A DNA stretch of 64,000 nucleotides, from contig CALGVA010000011.1 in the NCBI GenBank assembly GCA_937920345.1, positions 5,493-69,492 on the forward strand, given 5' to 3'. The stretch is from an uncultured Lachnospiraceae bacterium. Its GTDB lineage: Bacteria > Bacillota > Clostridia > Lachnospirales > Lachnospiraceae. The notes under the pieces are model-generated. The model was not told where the DNA came from. It did not search any database and was given only the letters and a program-made list of their open reading frames with translations. This document shows positions 1-9,430 of this stretch, piece by piece (positions within the stretch are counted from its first letter, which is position 1; every line of letters starts with the position of its first letter). The translations under genes and the position numbers were made by a program.

Positions 1-742
1 GTCCTGCCTCCTTCAGCGCCACCGAGACCTGTCTTTTGGTAAGAAGTGCACCCTTACCGCATATGCCGTATTTCATCGACTGCTCGATAAACTTCTGGAA
101 TGCATGGTATTCGCTTCTCGTGAGATCCGGCGCTGCTCTTTTCGCAAAATGTACCAGCACGGACTCCACCGCCGGCATCGGATGAAAATCCTCCCTGTGG
201 AAATGATAGACGATTTTCATATTCCAGCTTACCTTGAGCAGCAAGGACTTCTTGGTCTCCTTCGGAATCCCCAGGAATCTCTTTGCCGCGCCTTTCTCCA
301 TCACCAGCCACATCTCTGCCGGCGTATTCGGCGCCTGCGTCAGTTTCTCGATAATCTGTGTCGTGATAAAATAGGGTATATTGGCAAAAACCCTGTACGT
401 TCCCTTTGCCGGCAGATCATATTTCAAGAAATCTCCATGTATTAATTTTAAGTTGGAAAACTGCGAAAGTCGTCTTCCCGCGCTCTCATACAGTCTGCGG
501 TCAATTTCCACGGAGCAGACCTTACCGGCACTCCGGCACAACGCCTCCGTCAGATGTCCCTTTCCCGTTCCGATCTCAAGAACCGTGTCCTCTGGCTGAA
601 AACCTGCAAAACCTATGATCCTGTGAATCAGTTTTGTATTTGTAATAAAGTTCTGTGAATTCGTCACATTTTTATGAGATAAATCTACAGCAGATGATCT
701 TTTCCTGCCATCATGTTTCGGGTATCGCCTGCTTTTTTTCAT
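1..742 (-). CDS. erm: 23S rRNA (adenine-N6)-dimethyltransferase, Erm family (3' end cut by window edge)
   Basis: Predicted S-adenosylmethionine-dependent methyltransferase of the Erm/KsgA family, which methylates an adenine in the 23S rRNA peptide tunnel and gives macrolide-lincosamide-streptogramin B resistance. Translation from the ATG at 742 shows a basic N-terminus, then SQNFITNTKLIHRII, the SAM-binding motif VLEIGTGKGHLTEAL (about residues 52-66), the acidic SVEID motif and the catalytic NIPYFITTQII motif (about 120-130). The N-x-P-Y motif fits adenine dimethylation. The start follows a GGAGG site. At least 247 codons are visible and the stop lies outside the window. The RNA upstream carries a leader peptide and attenuator, as in inducible erm genes, which argues for Erm rather than the housekeeping KsgA. 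Subclass not assigned. Confidence 0.88.
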   Translation of the reverse strand, partial: MKKSRRYPKHDGRKRSSAVDLSHKNVTNSQNFITNTKLIHRIIGFAGFQPEDTVLEIGTGKGHLTEALCRSAGKVCSVEIDRRLYESAGRRLSQFSNLKLIHGDFLKYDLPAKGTYRVFANIPYFITTQIIEKLTQAPNTPAEMWLVMEKGAAKRFLGIPKETKKSLLLKVSWNMKIVYHFHREDFHPMPAVESVLVHFAKRAAPDLTRSEYHAFQKFIEQSMKYGICGKGALLTKRQVSVALKEAG

Positions 743-801
743 AGCGTGCCTCCTTCTTATCTTGTGCTCACCGATCTGTTTTAAACCGGGAAGAAAGGAC
801 A

Positions 802-844
802 ATAAAAAAGCAGGCACAACTCCCGAAACGGAATTTTCCTGCTA
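802..844 (-). terminator. Intrinsic terminator inside the erm leader
   Basis: On the minus strand the stem AGCAGG pairs with CCTGCT, with a second inner pairing, and is followed by a run of six T. It lies about 60 nt upstream of the erm start codon, so it would end transcription before erm unless an alternative fold forms. Confidence 0.7.
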
Positions 845-966
845 AAACGATACACTAAGGCAGACGGTACAGATACGACTGGCGTCACATCTGTCCGATC
901 GGCATATGGCAATTTTTATTCGCACGCAAAAAAATCCCATCTACATGAGACCATATATCTGCTTTT

Positions 967-1014
967 CTACTGCCCCTGTCTGCGGGTGCGAGCACAACGA
1001 ATAAAAATTCCCAC
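967..1014 (-). CDS. Putative erm leader peptide (15 aa)
   Basis: A GTG-started frame of 15 codons encodes MGIFIRCARTRRQGQ and ends with TAG. It follows a strong ribosome site (AAAGGTGG, eight bases before GTG). The first four residues, MGIF, equal the start of the well-known ErmC leader peptide, and the Arg-rich part resembles stalling motifs of other erm leaders. The codons for GIFIR form one arm of a long inverted repeat with 909-922, so translation of this frame would directly control RNA folding. A second 12-codon ATG frame at 916-954 lies on the other arm but lacks a good ribosome site and is not annotated as a gene. Confidence 0.55.
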   Translation of the reverse strand: MGIFIRCARTRRQGQ

Positions 1015-1065
1015 GCCTGAAGCCACCTTTCTGCTTTGTGTTTGCTATTCTCTATAAACACGCTA

Positions 1066-1095
1066 ACTATAACACACTTACTCTTTGATTGTCAA
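1066..1095 (-). promoter_or_regulatory. Sigma-A type promoter for erm
   Basis: On the minus strand TTGACA (1095-1090), an 18-bp spacer and TATAGT (1071-1066). The -35 is perfect and the -10 differs at one position. It lies just upstream of the leader peptide. Confidence 0.7.
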
Positions 1096-1339
1096 TTTTG
1101 AATTTTGACGGGTGCTGCTGCCGATTATCCTGTAACATCTATTTGTCATATCTGAATTTCTCCATTCTTCAGGCAATCTTGTAAGAGGCGCGGCATAAAT
1201 TCTACTATTGGTTGAAATTACAGACAAATCTAACCGACATGGTTATAGTTTTTTCTAATTCCATATAGTATAGTTAATTCAAAGATTATATTTGCGCATG
1301 CAGGCAAAAACCAAAGCACAAGAAAGCACGAGGGAGTAT

Positions 1340-2188
1340 ATGAATACCGAATGCCGCCATTCCATTATGAAAACACTATATGTCACAGATTTAGACGGAA
1401 CATTAATGCGGGATGACAAGACCATTTCAAAGGAAAGTGTCACCATATTGAACCACCTGCTCGCCCAAGGCATCTTTCTTACATATGCAACCGCAAGATC
1501 GCTTGGCTCTGCTTCTGAAATCACAAAAGATATATCTTTTAATCTGCCTGTCATTATCCGTAACGGAACGATTCTTGCCGATCCGCAATCCGGAAAAGAA
1601 ATCGAAATCTCCATGTTTGGAGAAGAATTACAGCACATCAGGCAGGCTTTGGCTGACACCGCCATCCCCGGATTTGCAACTGCCTATTTCGGTTCAAAGG
1701 AAGTAAAATTATGCTTAACAGGAAGAATGAATGAAGGCTTTCAGGATTACCTGCAAAGCCATTCTGCGGACAGGCGGATTCATATGGTGGATACAGAAGA
1801 GCAGCTGTACGAAGGCAAAACATGCTATTTTACATTGATTGCCCCCAAAAATGAATTGCAGCCCCTCTATGAACGCGTCAAACATATCAAAAACATTAAC
1901 TGCATTTTTCAGCAGGATAAATACAGACCGGAATACTGGTTAGAACTGTGTCCGGGGAATGCGACAAAAGCAACAGCCATTCAGAGAGTCAGCAAGTTAT
2001 GCGGCTGTCAGAAGGTCGTGGTATTTGGCGATTCGGCAAATGATATTCCCATGTTTCAAATGGCGGATGAAGCATATGCCGTCCAGAATGCGATTGATGA
2101 ATTAAAAGGAATTGCCACGGAGGTCATTGCAGGCAACAATACTGACGGCGTAGCAAAATGGCTGGCGGCACACACAACAATCTTGTGA
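1340..2188 (+). CDS. Cof-type HAD-superfamily sugar phosphatase
   Basis: Predicted Mg-dependent phosphatase of the HAD superfamily, Cof/YidA (C2 cap) subfamily, which removes phosphate from sugar phosphates or related small molecules in the cytoplasm. Motif I is TDLDGTL near residue 17-22 (Asp nucleophile and Asp acid/base). Motif II Thr is in the TYATARS stretch, motif III Lys is in the NATKATAIQ stretch and motif IV is GDSANDIPMF near the C-terminus. At 282 residues it has the usual family length. The only Shine-Dalgarno-like sequence (GAGGGAG) precedes the ATG at 1340; ATG 1367 (MKTLYV) is the conserved family start and an alternative. It converges on the glycan operon. Substrate unknown. 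Confidence 0.85.
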   Translation: MNTECRHSIMKTLYVTDLDGTLMRDDKTISKESVTILNHLLAQGIFLTYATARSLGSASEITKDISFNLPVIIRNGTILADPQSGKEIEISMFGEELQHIRQALADTAIPGFATAYFGSKEVKLCLTGRMNEGFQDYLQSHSADRRIHMVDTEEQLYEGKTCYFTLIAPKNELQPLYERVKHIKNINCIFQQDKYRPEYWLELCPGNATKATAIQRVSKLCGCQKVVVFGDSANDIPMFQMADEAYAVQNAIDELKGIATEVIAGNNTDGVAKWLAAHTTIL

Positions 2189-2283
2189 GAAAACCAGACA
2201 TCAGAAAAGCAACCACACCCGCCAGAAGTGATAGTCGCTTTTCTAACAAATAACTCATAGCTAAGTTGAACCAAGTCCTTATG

Positions 2284-4044
2284 CTACGCAGAAGTATCCC
2301 CAAATAGCGTTTTTATCTGCTCCAACGGAAACTTCGGCGTTCTGTCGGCATACAGCAGTCCGTTGGTTTCCTGCTCCACGTCCGTCAGCTGCGTATAACA
2401 ATAGCCGCTCAAGTACGGCAGCTTTCGTACCACTTGTAAGATGCCTTCTATTTTCTCCTTCAGCACTCCGGCGTCCCTTGCCTTCTCATGATACCCCCAG
2501 GATTCCCGTCTGCCGTCCTCTAGGGCGATTCCCCCGAATTCCGATAACAGTACAGGCTCATCCGTATACACAAAATCCTCGCTGCAGATCATTTTACCCA
2601 CCGCCGTATACGCCATCAATTCTTCTTTGCATGCATAGACCGCGTGCAGTTTTGCCGGGTCATCCTCATAATCATGAATGCCGATCATATCCGTCTGCAC
2701 TGCCTCCCAGCCGTCGTTCGTGCTTACCAGCCGTCCGGCGTCCAGCGCCTTGGTCAGAAAATACATGCTTTTGGCAAAGGCCTGCTGCGCTTTATCCCAC
2801 AGCACATCCCGGATGCCCCAGCTTTCGTTAAAAGGAACCCATGCGATGATACAGGGATGGTTGTAATCCCTTTCTATCATCTCGGTATATTCCTGTGTAA
2901 AACTCTGTATGCCGTCCTCGCTGAAGGCATAAAACGAGGGCATTTCCTCCCACACCAGCATACCCATGCGGTCCGCGTAATATAAAAACCGGGGGTCCTC
3001 TATTTTCTGATGTTTGCGCACGCCGTTAAAGCCCATATCCCGGACCAGCTTCAGATCCCGCATAAGCGCCTGCGCGTCCGGCGGCGTCATCAGGGATTCC
3101 TGCCAGTATCCCTGATCCAGTACGAGCCGCTGATACAACGGATAATGATTCAGATAAATGCGGCTCCCTTTTCTCTCGATCTTGCGCATGCCGAAATATG
3201 TTTCGACCCGGTCCTGCAGTTTATCGTTTTGATATACCTCCAGTACCAGTTCATATAGATTGGGCTGTCCGGGTTCCCACAGATGGATCTTATTATCGAT
3301 CGGATCTTCGTTTTCTACAGAGAATATCGCTCTTTCTCTGCAGTTTTGCAGTGCCACCATGCCGTGCTTCTTTTCTTTACCATGAAAGAAAAGTGTCCAC
3401 ACCAGCTTTCCCTGATCCGGGGGATCTGAAAAACGCAGTTTCATTTCCACCGTCTTCGCATCAATATCCGGCGTGATCCTTGCCTGCTCGATCCGAAGCC
3501 CCGGTGTCATCTCCAGCCATACATTCTGCCAGATCCCGCTGGTCGCCGTGTACCAGCAGCGGTCTGTCTCCAGATCCCAATGCTGCTTTCCCCTTACCTG
3601 CGTAATATGATACGGGTCCTGACATGTCACCGTGATACGGATATCCTTCTGATCCCAATCTATGTAGGGTGTGATCTCATGGGAATGAGAGGTGAATCCT
3701 CCCTGATGAGCCCCGACATACTTCCCGTTAACCCAGACGATACAGCTGTAATCCACCGCTCCAAAGTGCAGCCAGATCCGTTTGCCTCTCATTCTCTCCT
3801 CTAAGGGCGCCCGCCGCTCATACCAAAGACAGGTATGCGCCTCTCTGGGCAGATCTATTCCGCTGGCCTTACTCTGGAAGCAAAAAGGAACTTGAATGGT
3901 CATAGCATAAGCGTGCTCCCGATACCATTCTTCCTCCATGCCTTTTCCGTCATCGTCAAACGCAAACTGCCAGCTTCCATTCAGATCAATCCATTCCTCC
4001 CGATACCAGTCGGGACGGGGACTGTTCTCCCTTTTTTCATTCAT
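2284..4044 (-). CDS. Glycoside hydrolase family 2 protein (586 aa)
   Basis: Retaining exo-glycosidase of family GH2 (beta-galactosidase/beta-glucuronidase/beta-mannosidase group). The N-terminal jelly-roll sugar-binding domain begins with the LNGSWQFAFD motif, then an Ig-like domain, then a TIM barrel. The acid/base Glu is in FNESWG (about residue 408) and the nucleophile Glu in LLSEFGG (about 502). No signal peptide, so it acts in the cytoplasm on imported oligosaccharides. Its start overlaps the end of the larger GH2 gene upstream by 8 bp, and it is the last gene of the operon of ABC permeases, binding protein and hydrolases. Substrate specificity cannot be read by eye. Confidence 0.85.
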   Translation of the reverse strand: MNEKRENSPRPDWYREEWIDLNGSWQFAFDDDGKGMEEEWYREHAYAMTIQVPFCFQSKASGIDLPREAHTCLWYERRAPLEERMRGKRIWLHFGAVDYSCIVWVNGKYVGAHQGGFTSHSHEITPYIDWDQKDIRITVTCQDPYHITQVRGKQHWDLETDRCWYTATSGIWQNVWLEMTPGLRIEQARITPDIDAKTVEMKLRFSDPPDQGKLVWTLFFHGKEKKHGMVALQNCRERAIFSVENEDPIDNKIHLWEPGQPNLYELVLEVYQNDKLQDRVETYFGMRKIERKGSRIYLNHYPLYQRLVLDQGYWQESLMTPPDAQALMRDLKLVRDMGFNGVRKHQKIEDPRFLYYADRMGMLVWEEMPSFYAFSEDGIQSFTQEYTEMIERDYNHPCIIAWVPFNESWGIRDVLWDKAQQAFAKSMYFLTKALDAGRLVSTNDGWEAVQTDMIGIHDYEDDPAKLHAVYACKEELMAYTAVGKMICSEDFVYTDEPVLLSEFGGIALEDGRRESWGYHEKARDAGVLKEKIEGILQVVRKLPYLSGYCYTQLTDVEQETNGLLYADRTPKFPLEQIKTLFGDTSA

Positions 4045-7000
4045 TGCTTCTTCCCTCTCCTTCCACCGCTTTCTCTATCGCAATCAGCCTTGGGTCCGCT
4101 CCGTATCTGCCCATACGCTCGCCGTACACGACCACGCCAGCATCCTCCGCCTTGATCCGCAGCGCCAGATAACCTCTTTCTCCCGCAAGCCGCAGGTTCG
4201 CCTGCTCCACCGGAATATCCAGTCGATAACCATACCCATAAGTTCCCATGCTCTGATACAAAGCTTCTTCTCCTGAACCACAGGCGCTGTTGGAAAATAA
4301 AGCCCGCCTGTCCCACGGGGCATCCGGCAGCGTATAAGTCCTGCTCTCTTCACCGATACTCACATGAATCGTGCCTGCACAGGCCTGCGCGTCGCTTAAT
4401 CTGGTACCGGCAATGCACTCACAGGCCGATGCCTCCAGCCGCAGGACATAAGCTTGTTCCTCTTCCTTCCTCACCTTTACCGGCAAATGATAAACCAGCT
4501 CGCCCTCGCCCGCCATCCAGAATAAATGTCTTGCCGGCTCTGTTTCCTCATAATGTCCGGCGATACCGGTGGTCCGGACTCTGACCGGCCGGGCTGCATT
4601 GCAGACCGCGTTACAGTTCCCCCCGCAGGCCGCATGACGCGCCTTTCCCCCGGTCTCCTCACCGGTTTTTACGCAGTCTTCTTCACGCCCGCTGTCTTCC
4701 AGAATTTCCGTCTGGATGCTGCTGTCGCACAGCAGTTGTTCTCCCCTCCATAATTCGCAAAACCAATAAGCCCCTTTCATGCCAAAAGGCATCTCCAGAC
4801 ACACCTTCGCCGCCTCATAAGGCTGATAGCATTTTCCTGTAATTTCCATTTCCTGGCTATAGAACAAAATATCATCCTGCCCATCATAGTCGATTCCCTT
4901 TCCGATGATCCTAAGCTGAAGCGGTTCCCCGGAAAGCGCGGCGTCCCAAAGGGAAACATATATAGGAATTTCGATCGTATTGCCGGCTCTTTGCCTTGTC
5001 AGGGGCGGATAGTCCGCCAGCACCAGATTCTCACTGTTCACGCAGCCATACCCGGCGGGAGAAAAATCGCTGTGCACATAACCGAAATCCCTCTCCATTC
5101 TGGTATTGGTCAGCGGGCTGGTGTCTTCATTCTCCTGAGAACTCAGATTCATCCGGACAAATCCGGCGATCTCCGGATATAGACGGACCATTTGCTCGAT
5201 CTGATTGATATGCAGAAATTCGCTGATGATGACCGGCTGTCCGCTCTGGCATTCCCTTCCCGTAAAATCGGTTTCCCGTAAGTTCATCCGGCAGGTTCTC
5301 TGCAGCAGGTCACAGACCGCCTCCTCCTGCATCAACGTCTTATTTTGTTCCGCATAGCAGTTGAATACACTGCCCGGATAATTCTGCTTTGTGAGACGTC
5401 CAAAAAATCTCCTCGCTTCACTGTAGCTTCCCGGATACATGTGATAATCCAGAATCTGTGTCAGTCCCGTCTTCGCATAGCCGGAATTGTCCACCAGCAG
5501 CACCTGCGGCATTTCTGTCCGGTACCGCTGCGCCATGTCCATCTGCCACGCCTGCCCTTCCGGCTCATCCCATGGACTTCTCTCATGATCTCCGGATAAT
5601 CCCCACGATTCATTGAATGCGGAAAACATGATAACACCGGGATGATAATTGTGTTTGCGAATCATGCGCCTGAACTGGTCTTCATAATTTTTGCGCCATT
5701 TTTCATCCCGGAACGTTGCATAGAAGCTGACCGGCATTTCATCCCAGACAAGCATCCCCGTCTCGTCACAGATCCGGTACCAGTCCGGTTCATTGTCCTT
5801 AATGTGCATACGGATCAGGTTGTAGCCATATTCTTTCGCCTTTCGGATATCAAATTCCATGCTGCCCGGTTTCATTCCCTCAACTGCAGGATAAGTATAA
5901 AGCCCCCAGGGGGTGTACCCCTGATCCAGCACCCCTCTCATGTAAAAAGGCTTCCTGTTCAAAAACAGCCTGTTTCCCACTGTCTCAATCAAGCGAAATG
6001 CCGCCTTTCTGGCACTTTCCTCCACCACACGGCCATCCATGCTGACGCGCGCTTTCAACTCATAGTAAAAGGGATCTTCCGGGCTCCACAAGTGTACCTG
6101 ATCCAATTCCATATAAAATATCGCCTGTAAAATCCCCGGTCTCTCCGCACTTTCTATTGCTTCCGATTTCTCCGTTATTTCCAGTCCTTCTGTTCTCTCC
6201 GGATTTTCTGCCTCTTCCGCACTTTTGGCTTCCTCGGAATCTCCACTTTTCTCCGGCTGCTCATCTGTCTGCAGATCGGCCTTGATGGCTTTACCGTCCA
6301 GAAGAATTTCCACCCCAAAACGCTTCTTCTCCGCATCCTTTTCCTGCCCATCATTCCGACAACCGGCAGTCCCGCACAATTTTCTTTTCTCTATCACCGC
6401 CTGTCCTTTTAAACGCAGTCTGCGTAAATCCTCTGTCAGAAATTCATAGGAAAGCAAGATATCCGTGATCCGAAACTCTCCCTGCTCTTCCAGCCAGACG
6501 TCCTGCCAGATCCCCGGCGCGTCGGTAAACCAGAAGCCCTGTTTTCCTTTACAGATGTCCGCCTTGTCAAAAGGATAGGTAACCCGAACGGTAATCCTGT
6601 ATTCCCGATCCGCCTGCATAGCGCCCAGGGACAGTCTTACGGGACCGTAGGAGCTTTCGAAGCTTCCCACCGGTTCATGATTCAGCCAGACTTTGCCATA
6701 ACCGTTCACCGCGCCTATCACCAGATCCCACTGTCCGTCCCTGACGGGGCAGACTGTTTTCTGATACCAGCCGGTATTACCAAGCTCCGCCGGATTCGTG
6801 GTCCATGCATTATTTTGCCGCAGGTCATAAGCATCCGCCAGAAATGCTTCTCCGAATGCCGCCAGCGACTGCCAGGAAAAAGGCACCTGTATCCTGCGCC
6901 GCCACATGGTCCTGCCAAACCAGCCTTCTTCCTCGCCCCGATTCTCCGGATCCCATTCAAACCGCCATATACCATCCAGACAGATTCTGGTCCGGGAACC

Positions 7001-7915
7001 GGTCAGCTCTCCCTCCGGTATATGTGCCCGCCCGGGTTCCGGTTCCGGTATCCGGTATATGCGCTCTTCCGGATTCTGGTACCCGGTCTCTTCCGCCTGC
7101 CGCAGTCTGTCTGAATCTTCGCGTCTCACATCACGGTGCCGCATCAAAAAAGAAGAAAATCCTTCTTCGCCCGCGGCCACACAGCGGTATTCTCCATCCG
7201 GCAGATCCGCAAACACGAAATTGCCCTGATCATCCGTCTCAGTCCACCGGTTCCTTTCACCGGCAAGGTGCAGGCTCACATGCCCCGCCGGGACTCCTGT
7301 CTTGTCCCAGACGCAACGCCCTATGCAGTCGCTGCCTCTTCGTATCCCGGAAGCCTCGTATTCCCGGAACACCGCCGCCGTCGTAGGCGATGCGTCCGTC
7401 ACAGACAATGCCTGCAGTAGAATACGGGCATTTCCTTTGCGCCATTCCAGCTTCGGAAGATCACAGGACAGAACCTCCTTCCGGTCGATCAGTACGCACA
7501 TCCTGTTCTCATGTAATTCCACGGTAACCCAAAGAGGCAGTGTAAAGGGAACACTTGCCTCTCCGAGTTCATAATATCTTCCTGCTCCGTCATACCGGAA
7601 GGTGTCTCCCAGCGGGACACCGTTCGGGATGCGCAGACTGATCCGATTTGACCAGAGTGCTGCCATTATATATGCATTGTAACCGCCGTCGCCGTAATAG
7701 AATCCGACGCCCGCTCCGTCCTCCATAACCGAAAGCCTTGTGGTGAACCGGGCTTCTCTGCCGTCCACACGGAAATCGGATACCAGCATATGCCCGTTCC
7801 GGCAGCGGTCATGCTCTTTTAACAATACACTATGATCCGCTCCGTATTGTGCACACAGATCCGCCGGGCTGTTACAGTTTAAAAACATCCAGTCTTCTTT
7901 TCCGTACTGACGCAT
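4037..7915 (-). CDS. Large multidomain glycoside hydrolase family 2 protein (1292 aa)
   Basis: A GH2-type enzyme much longer than usual. Residues about 1-190 look like a LamG/concanavalin-type beta-sandwich, about 195-260 like a carboxypeptidase-regulatory (transthyretin-like) fold (GVPAGHVSLHL, DDQGNFVFADLPDGEYRC). The jelly-roll starts near CLDGIWRFEWD, and the TIM barrel carries the acid/base Glu in FNESWG (about 768) and the nucleophile Glu in VIISEFLH (about 897). About 300 further residues form extra C-terminal beta-domains. Around residues 535-590 there is a low-complexity Glu/Lys/Ser-rich insertion (EEAKSAEEAENPERTEG). No signal peptide. It lies in the sugar-uptake operon, 33 bp after the binding-protein gene. 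Probably a cytoplasmic enzyme for a decorated plant or host glycan. Confidence 0.82.
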   Translation of the reverse strand: MRQYGKEDWMFLNCNSPADLCAQYGADHSVLLKEHDRCRNGHMLVSDFRVDGREARFTTRLSVMEDGAGVGFYYGDGGYNAYIMAALWSNRISLRIPNGVPLGDTFRYDGAGRYYELGEASVPFTLPLWVTVELHENRMCVLIDRKEVLSCDLPKLEWRKGNARILLQALSVTDASPTTAAVFREYEASGIRRGSDCIGRCVWDKTGVPAGHVSLHLAGERNRWTETDDQGNFVFADLPDGEYRCVAAGEEGFSSFLMRHRDVRREDSDRLRQAEETGYQNPEERIYRIPEPEPGRAHIPEGELTGSRTRICLDGIWRFEWDPENRGEEEGWFGRTMWRRRIQVPFSWQSLAAFGEAFLADAYDLRQNNAWTTNPAELGNTGWYQKTVCPVRDGQWDLVIGAVNGYGKVWLNHEPVGSFESSYGPVRLSLGAMQADREYRITVRVTYPFDKADICKGKQGFWFTDAPGIWQDVWLEEQGEFRITDILLSYEFLTEDLRRLRLKGQAVIEKRKLCGTAGCRNDGQEKDAEKKRFGVEILLDGKAIKADLQTDEQPEKSGDSEEAKSAEEAENPERTEGLEITEKSEAIESAERPGILQAIFYMELDQVHLWSPEDPFYYELKARVSMDGRVVEESARKAAFRLIETVGNRLFLNRKPFYMRGVLDQGYTPWGLYTYPAVEGMKPGSMEFDIRKAKEYGYNLIRMHIKDNEPDWYRICDETGMLVWDEMPVSFYATFRDEKWRKNYEDQFRRMIRKHNYHPGVIMFSAFNESWGLSGDHERSPWDEPEGQAWQMDMAQRYRTEMPQVLLVDNSGYAKTGLTQILDYHMYPGSYSEARRFFGRLTKQNYPGSVFNCYAEQNKTLMQEEAVCDLLQRTCRMNLRETDFTGRECQSGQPVIISEFLHINQIEQMVRLYPEIAGFVRMNLSSQENEDTSPLTNTRMERDFGYVHSDFSPAGYGCVNSENLVLADYPPLTRQRAGNTIEIPIYVSLWDAALSGEPLQLRIIGKGIDYDGQDDILFYSQEMEITGKCYQPYEAAKVCLEMPFGMKGAYWFCELWRGEQLLCDSSIQTEILEDSGREEDCVKTGEETGGKARHAACGGNCNAVCNAARPVRVRTTGIAGHYEETEPARHLFWMAGEGELVYHLPVKVRKEEEQAYVLRLEASACECIAGTRLSDAQACAGTIHVSIGEESRTYTLPDAPWDRRALFSNSACGSGEEALYQSMGTYGYGYRLDIPVEQANLRLAGERGYLALRIKAEDAGVVVYGERMGRYGADPRLIAIEKAVEGEGRSNE

Positions 7916-7948
7916 CCCACAGTCTCCTTTTTACATTCTAATGCTTCG

Positions 7949-9403
7949 TTATTCTAATTCCAGATTTCCGATTTCCGCTGTAAATTCCTCTTCCATGCCC
8001 GCCACCGCATCTTCCGGGGTTATAGAACCATCCAATGCCTGTTGAATGTAAGTCTCCATCACGTCGCACAGCTTGGAGGAAATATAGGGCACGTCCACAT
8101 CCGCCAGAGTCTTTGCATAGTTGAAGGATTCCATCAGCGCCTCATACAGTTCGCTTGATGCCTGTACTTCGGGGATCTCATAAGTTGAGGCGCGGCAAGG
8201 GTCCATCGTATTTTCAATCTTCAGCAGCTCACCATCCCGGGAGGTCATAAATTCGATGAATTTCCATGCCAGTTCTTTGTTCCGGCTCTCAGAAGCAATA
8301 CTTGCTCCCCAGCCGCCAAGTGTAGGCGTCTTGCCGGGTGCAACCGCCACACCCACCTTATCCTTTACTGCAGAACCGTCCGCCTGACAGGTCAGCCACA
8401 AGCCGGGCCACTGCTCCATCATAGCGGCGTTGCCATTGGCGAAGAACTGATTTGCTTCGTCCCATCCCATCTGAACCCACTCTTTCGGCGCACTTTCCTG
8501 GAGCTCCAGAATCAGATTCATCGCTTCGACTCCCTCTGCATTATTCATATTAGGATTCAGATTCTCATCAATATCATCACCGCCCCGGTTAAAGAACAGA
8601 AGTCTCGTGCTTCCCTTTAACATCATCGCACAATAACCATAATCTACCGGAGAATCCGGATTCTGACTCCTGGTGAAAAATTCCGCAGCCTGCACCATCT
8701 CTTCATTGGTTTCAGGCACCTTCAATTCTGTGCCGTATTTTTCCTGATAAGCCGCCTTCAGCGTCTCATCCTCAAACAGATCCTTGCGGTAGAACAGCAG
8801 CATAACATCCGGTTTATAGGGAATTGCCACCAGCTTACCGTCATAATAACCATAAGTATTGAACAGTCCCGGCAGGAAATCATCCAGATCATAAGACTCA
8901 CCCGCATAAGTATTGATGATCTCCTCCAGAGGCTCTACCTTACCCGCAATGGCAAAGCTGTGCAGAATTGCAATCGGCGACAATACCACATCATATTTGT
9001 GTGTGTTGTTTAAATCCAGCTGTACTTTATCCGTATACTGCTCGCCCGGAATAGATTCTATGACTACCTTTGCACCTGACAGTTGTTCAAACACGGGCGC
9101 CACCGCACTGACAGCTTTTTCAAAATCGCCGCTCATGACCGGAACCGTCAGCGTCTGTCCTTCATACTGACCATGCAGAGTGCCGTCCAGATCCAGATTC
9201 GTCAGTTCCGTGCCGTATTTCACGATTGCTTCACTCTGCTTTTCCTCGCCGCCCGCATTGTCAGTCTGCACATTTTCGGTTTCTGTGCCGCCTCCTTTTA
9301 CCTCTTCCGACACGGCTACACCACATCCCGAAAGGCTGCCTGTCAGCATAATTCCGCAAAGTGCCGCCGCTAAAAATTTTTTCATCTGCTTTCTCTTTCT
9401 CAT
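7949..9403 (-). CDS. ABC transporter sugar-binding lipoprotein (family 1)
   Basis: Extracellular solute-binding protein of the carbohydrate (MalE/UgpB-like) family that delivers sugar to the two permeases encoded just upstream. The N-terminus is a lipoprotein signal: basic start, hydrophobic stretch and lipobox LSGC with Cys27 as the predicted anchor, followed by a Gly/Glu-rich linker. The body has typical family segments such as SGAKVVIESIPGEQY, LVAIPYKPDVMLLFYRKDLF and GGWGASIASESRNKELAWKFIEFM. It has 484 residues, slightly long for the family. A GGAGG site lies seven bases before the ATG. The ATP-binding subunit is not encoded here; such importers often share an MsmX-like ATPase encoded elsewhere. 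Confidence 0.9.
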   Translation of the reverse strand: MRKRKQMKKFLAAALCGIMLTGSLSGCGVAVSEEVKGGGTETENVQTDNAGGEEKQSEAIVKYGTELTNLDLDGTLHGQYEGQTLTVPVMSGDFEKAVSAVAPVFEQLSGAKVVIESIPGEQYTDKVQLDLNNTHKYDVVLSPIAILHSFAIAGKVEPLEEIINTYAGESYDLDDFLPGLFNTYGYYDGKLVAIPYKPDVMLLFYRKDLFEDETLKAAYQEKYGTELKVPETNEEMVQAAEFFTRSQNPDSPVDYGYCAMMLKGSTRLLFFNRGGDDIDENLNPNMNNAEGVEAMNLILELQESAPKEWVQMGWDEANQFFANGNAAMMEQWPGLWLTCQADGSAVKDKVGVAVAPGKTPTLGGWGASIASESRNKELAWKFIEFMTSRDGELLKIENTMDPCRASTYEIPEVQASSELYEALMESFNYAKTLADVDVPYISSKLCDVMETYIQQALDGSITPEDAVAGMEEEFTAEIGNLELE

Positions 9404-9430
9404 ATGTTGTCCTCCTTTTTTTATACGGGC

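Larger units (their letters stand above)
743..1059 (-). promoter_or_regulatory. erm 5' leader with attenuator architecture
   Basis: About 320 nt of transcribed leader separate the promoter from the erm start. It contains a short leader reading frame (967-1014), a long inverted repeat whose left arm lies inside that frame (998-1011) and whose right arm is at 909-922, a hairpin around 862-892, and a Rho-independent terminator at 802-844. The layout matches known drug-inducible attenuators: a ribosome stalled on the leader peptide would block one arm of the long stem and change the downstream fold. The structure is seen in the sequence; the induction mechanism is inferred. Confidence 0.7.

Noticed and set aside
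916..954. Second short frame in the erm leader (ATG, 12 codons)
   Set aside because: It lies in the long stem, but the upstream sequence has no proper Shine-Dalgarno; kept only as a remark.
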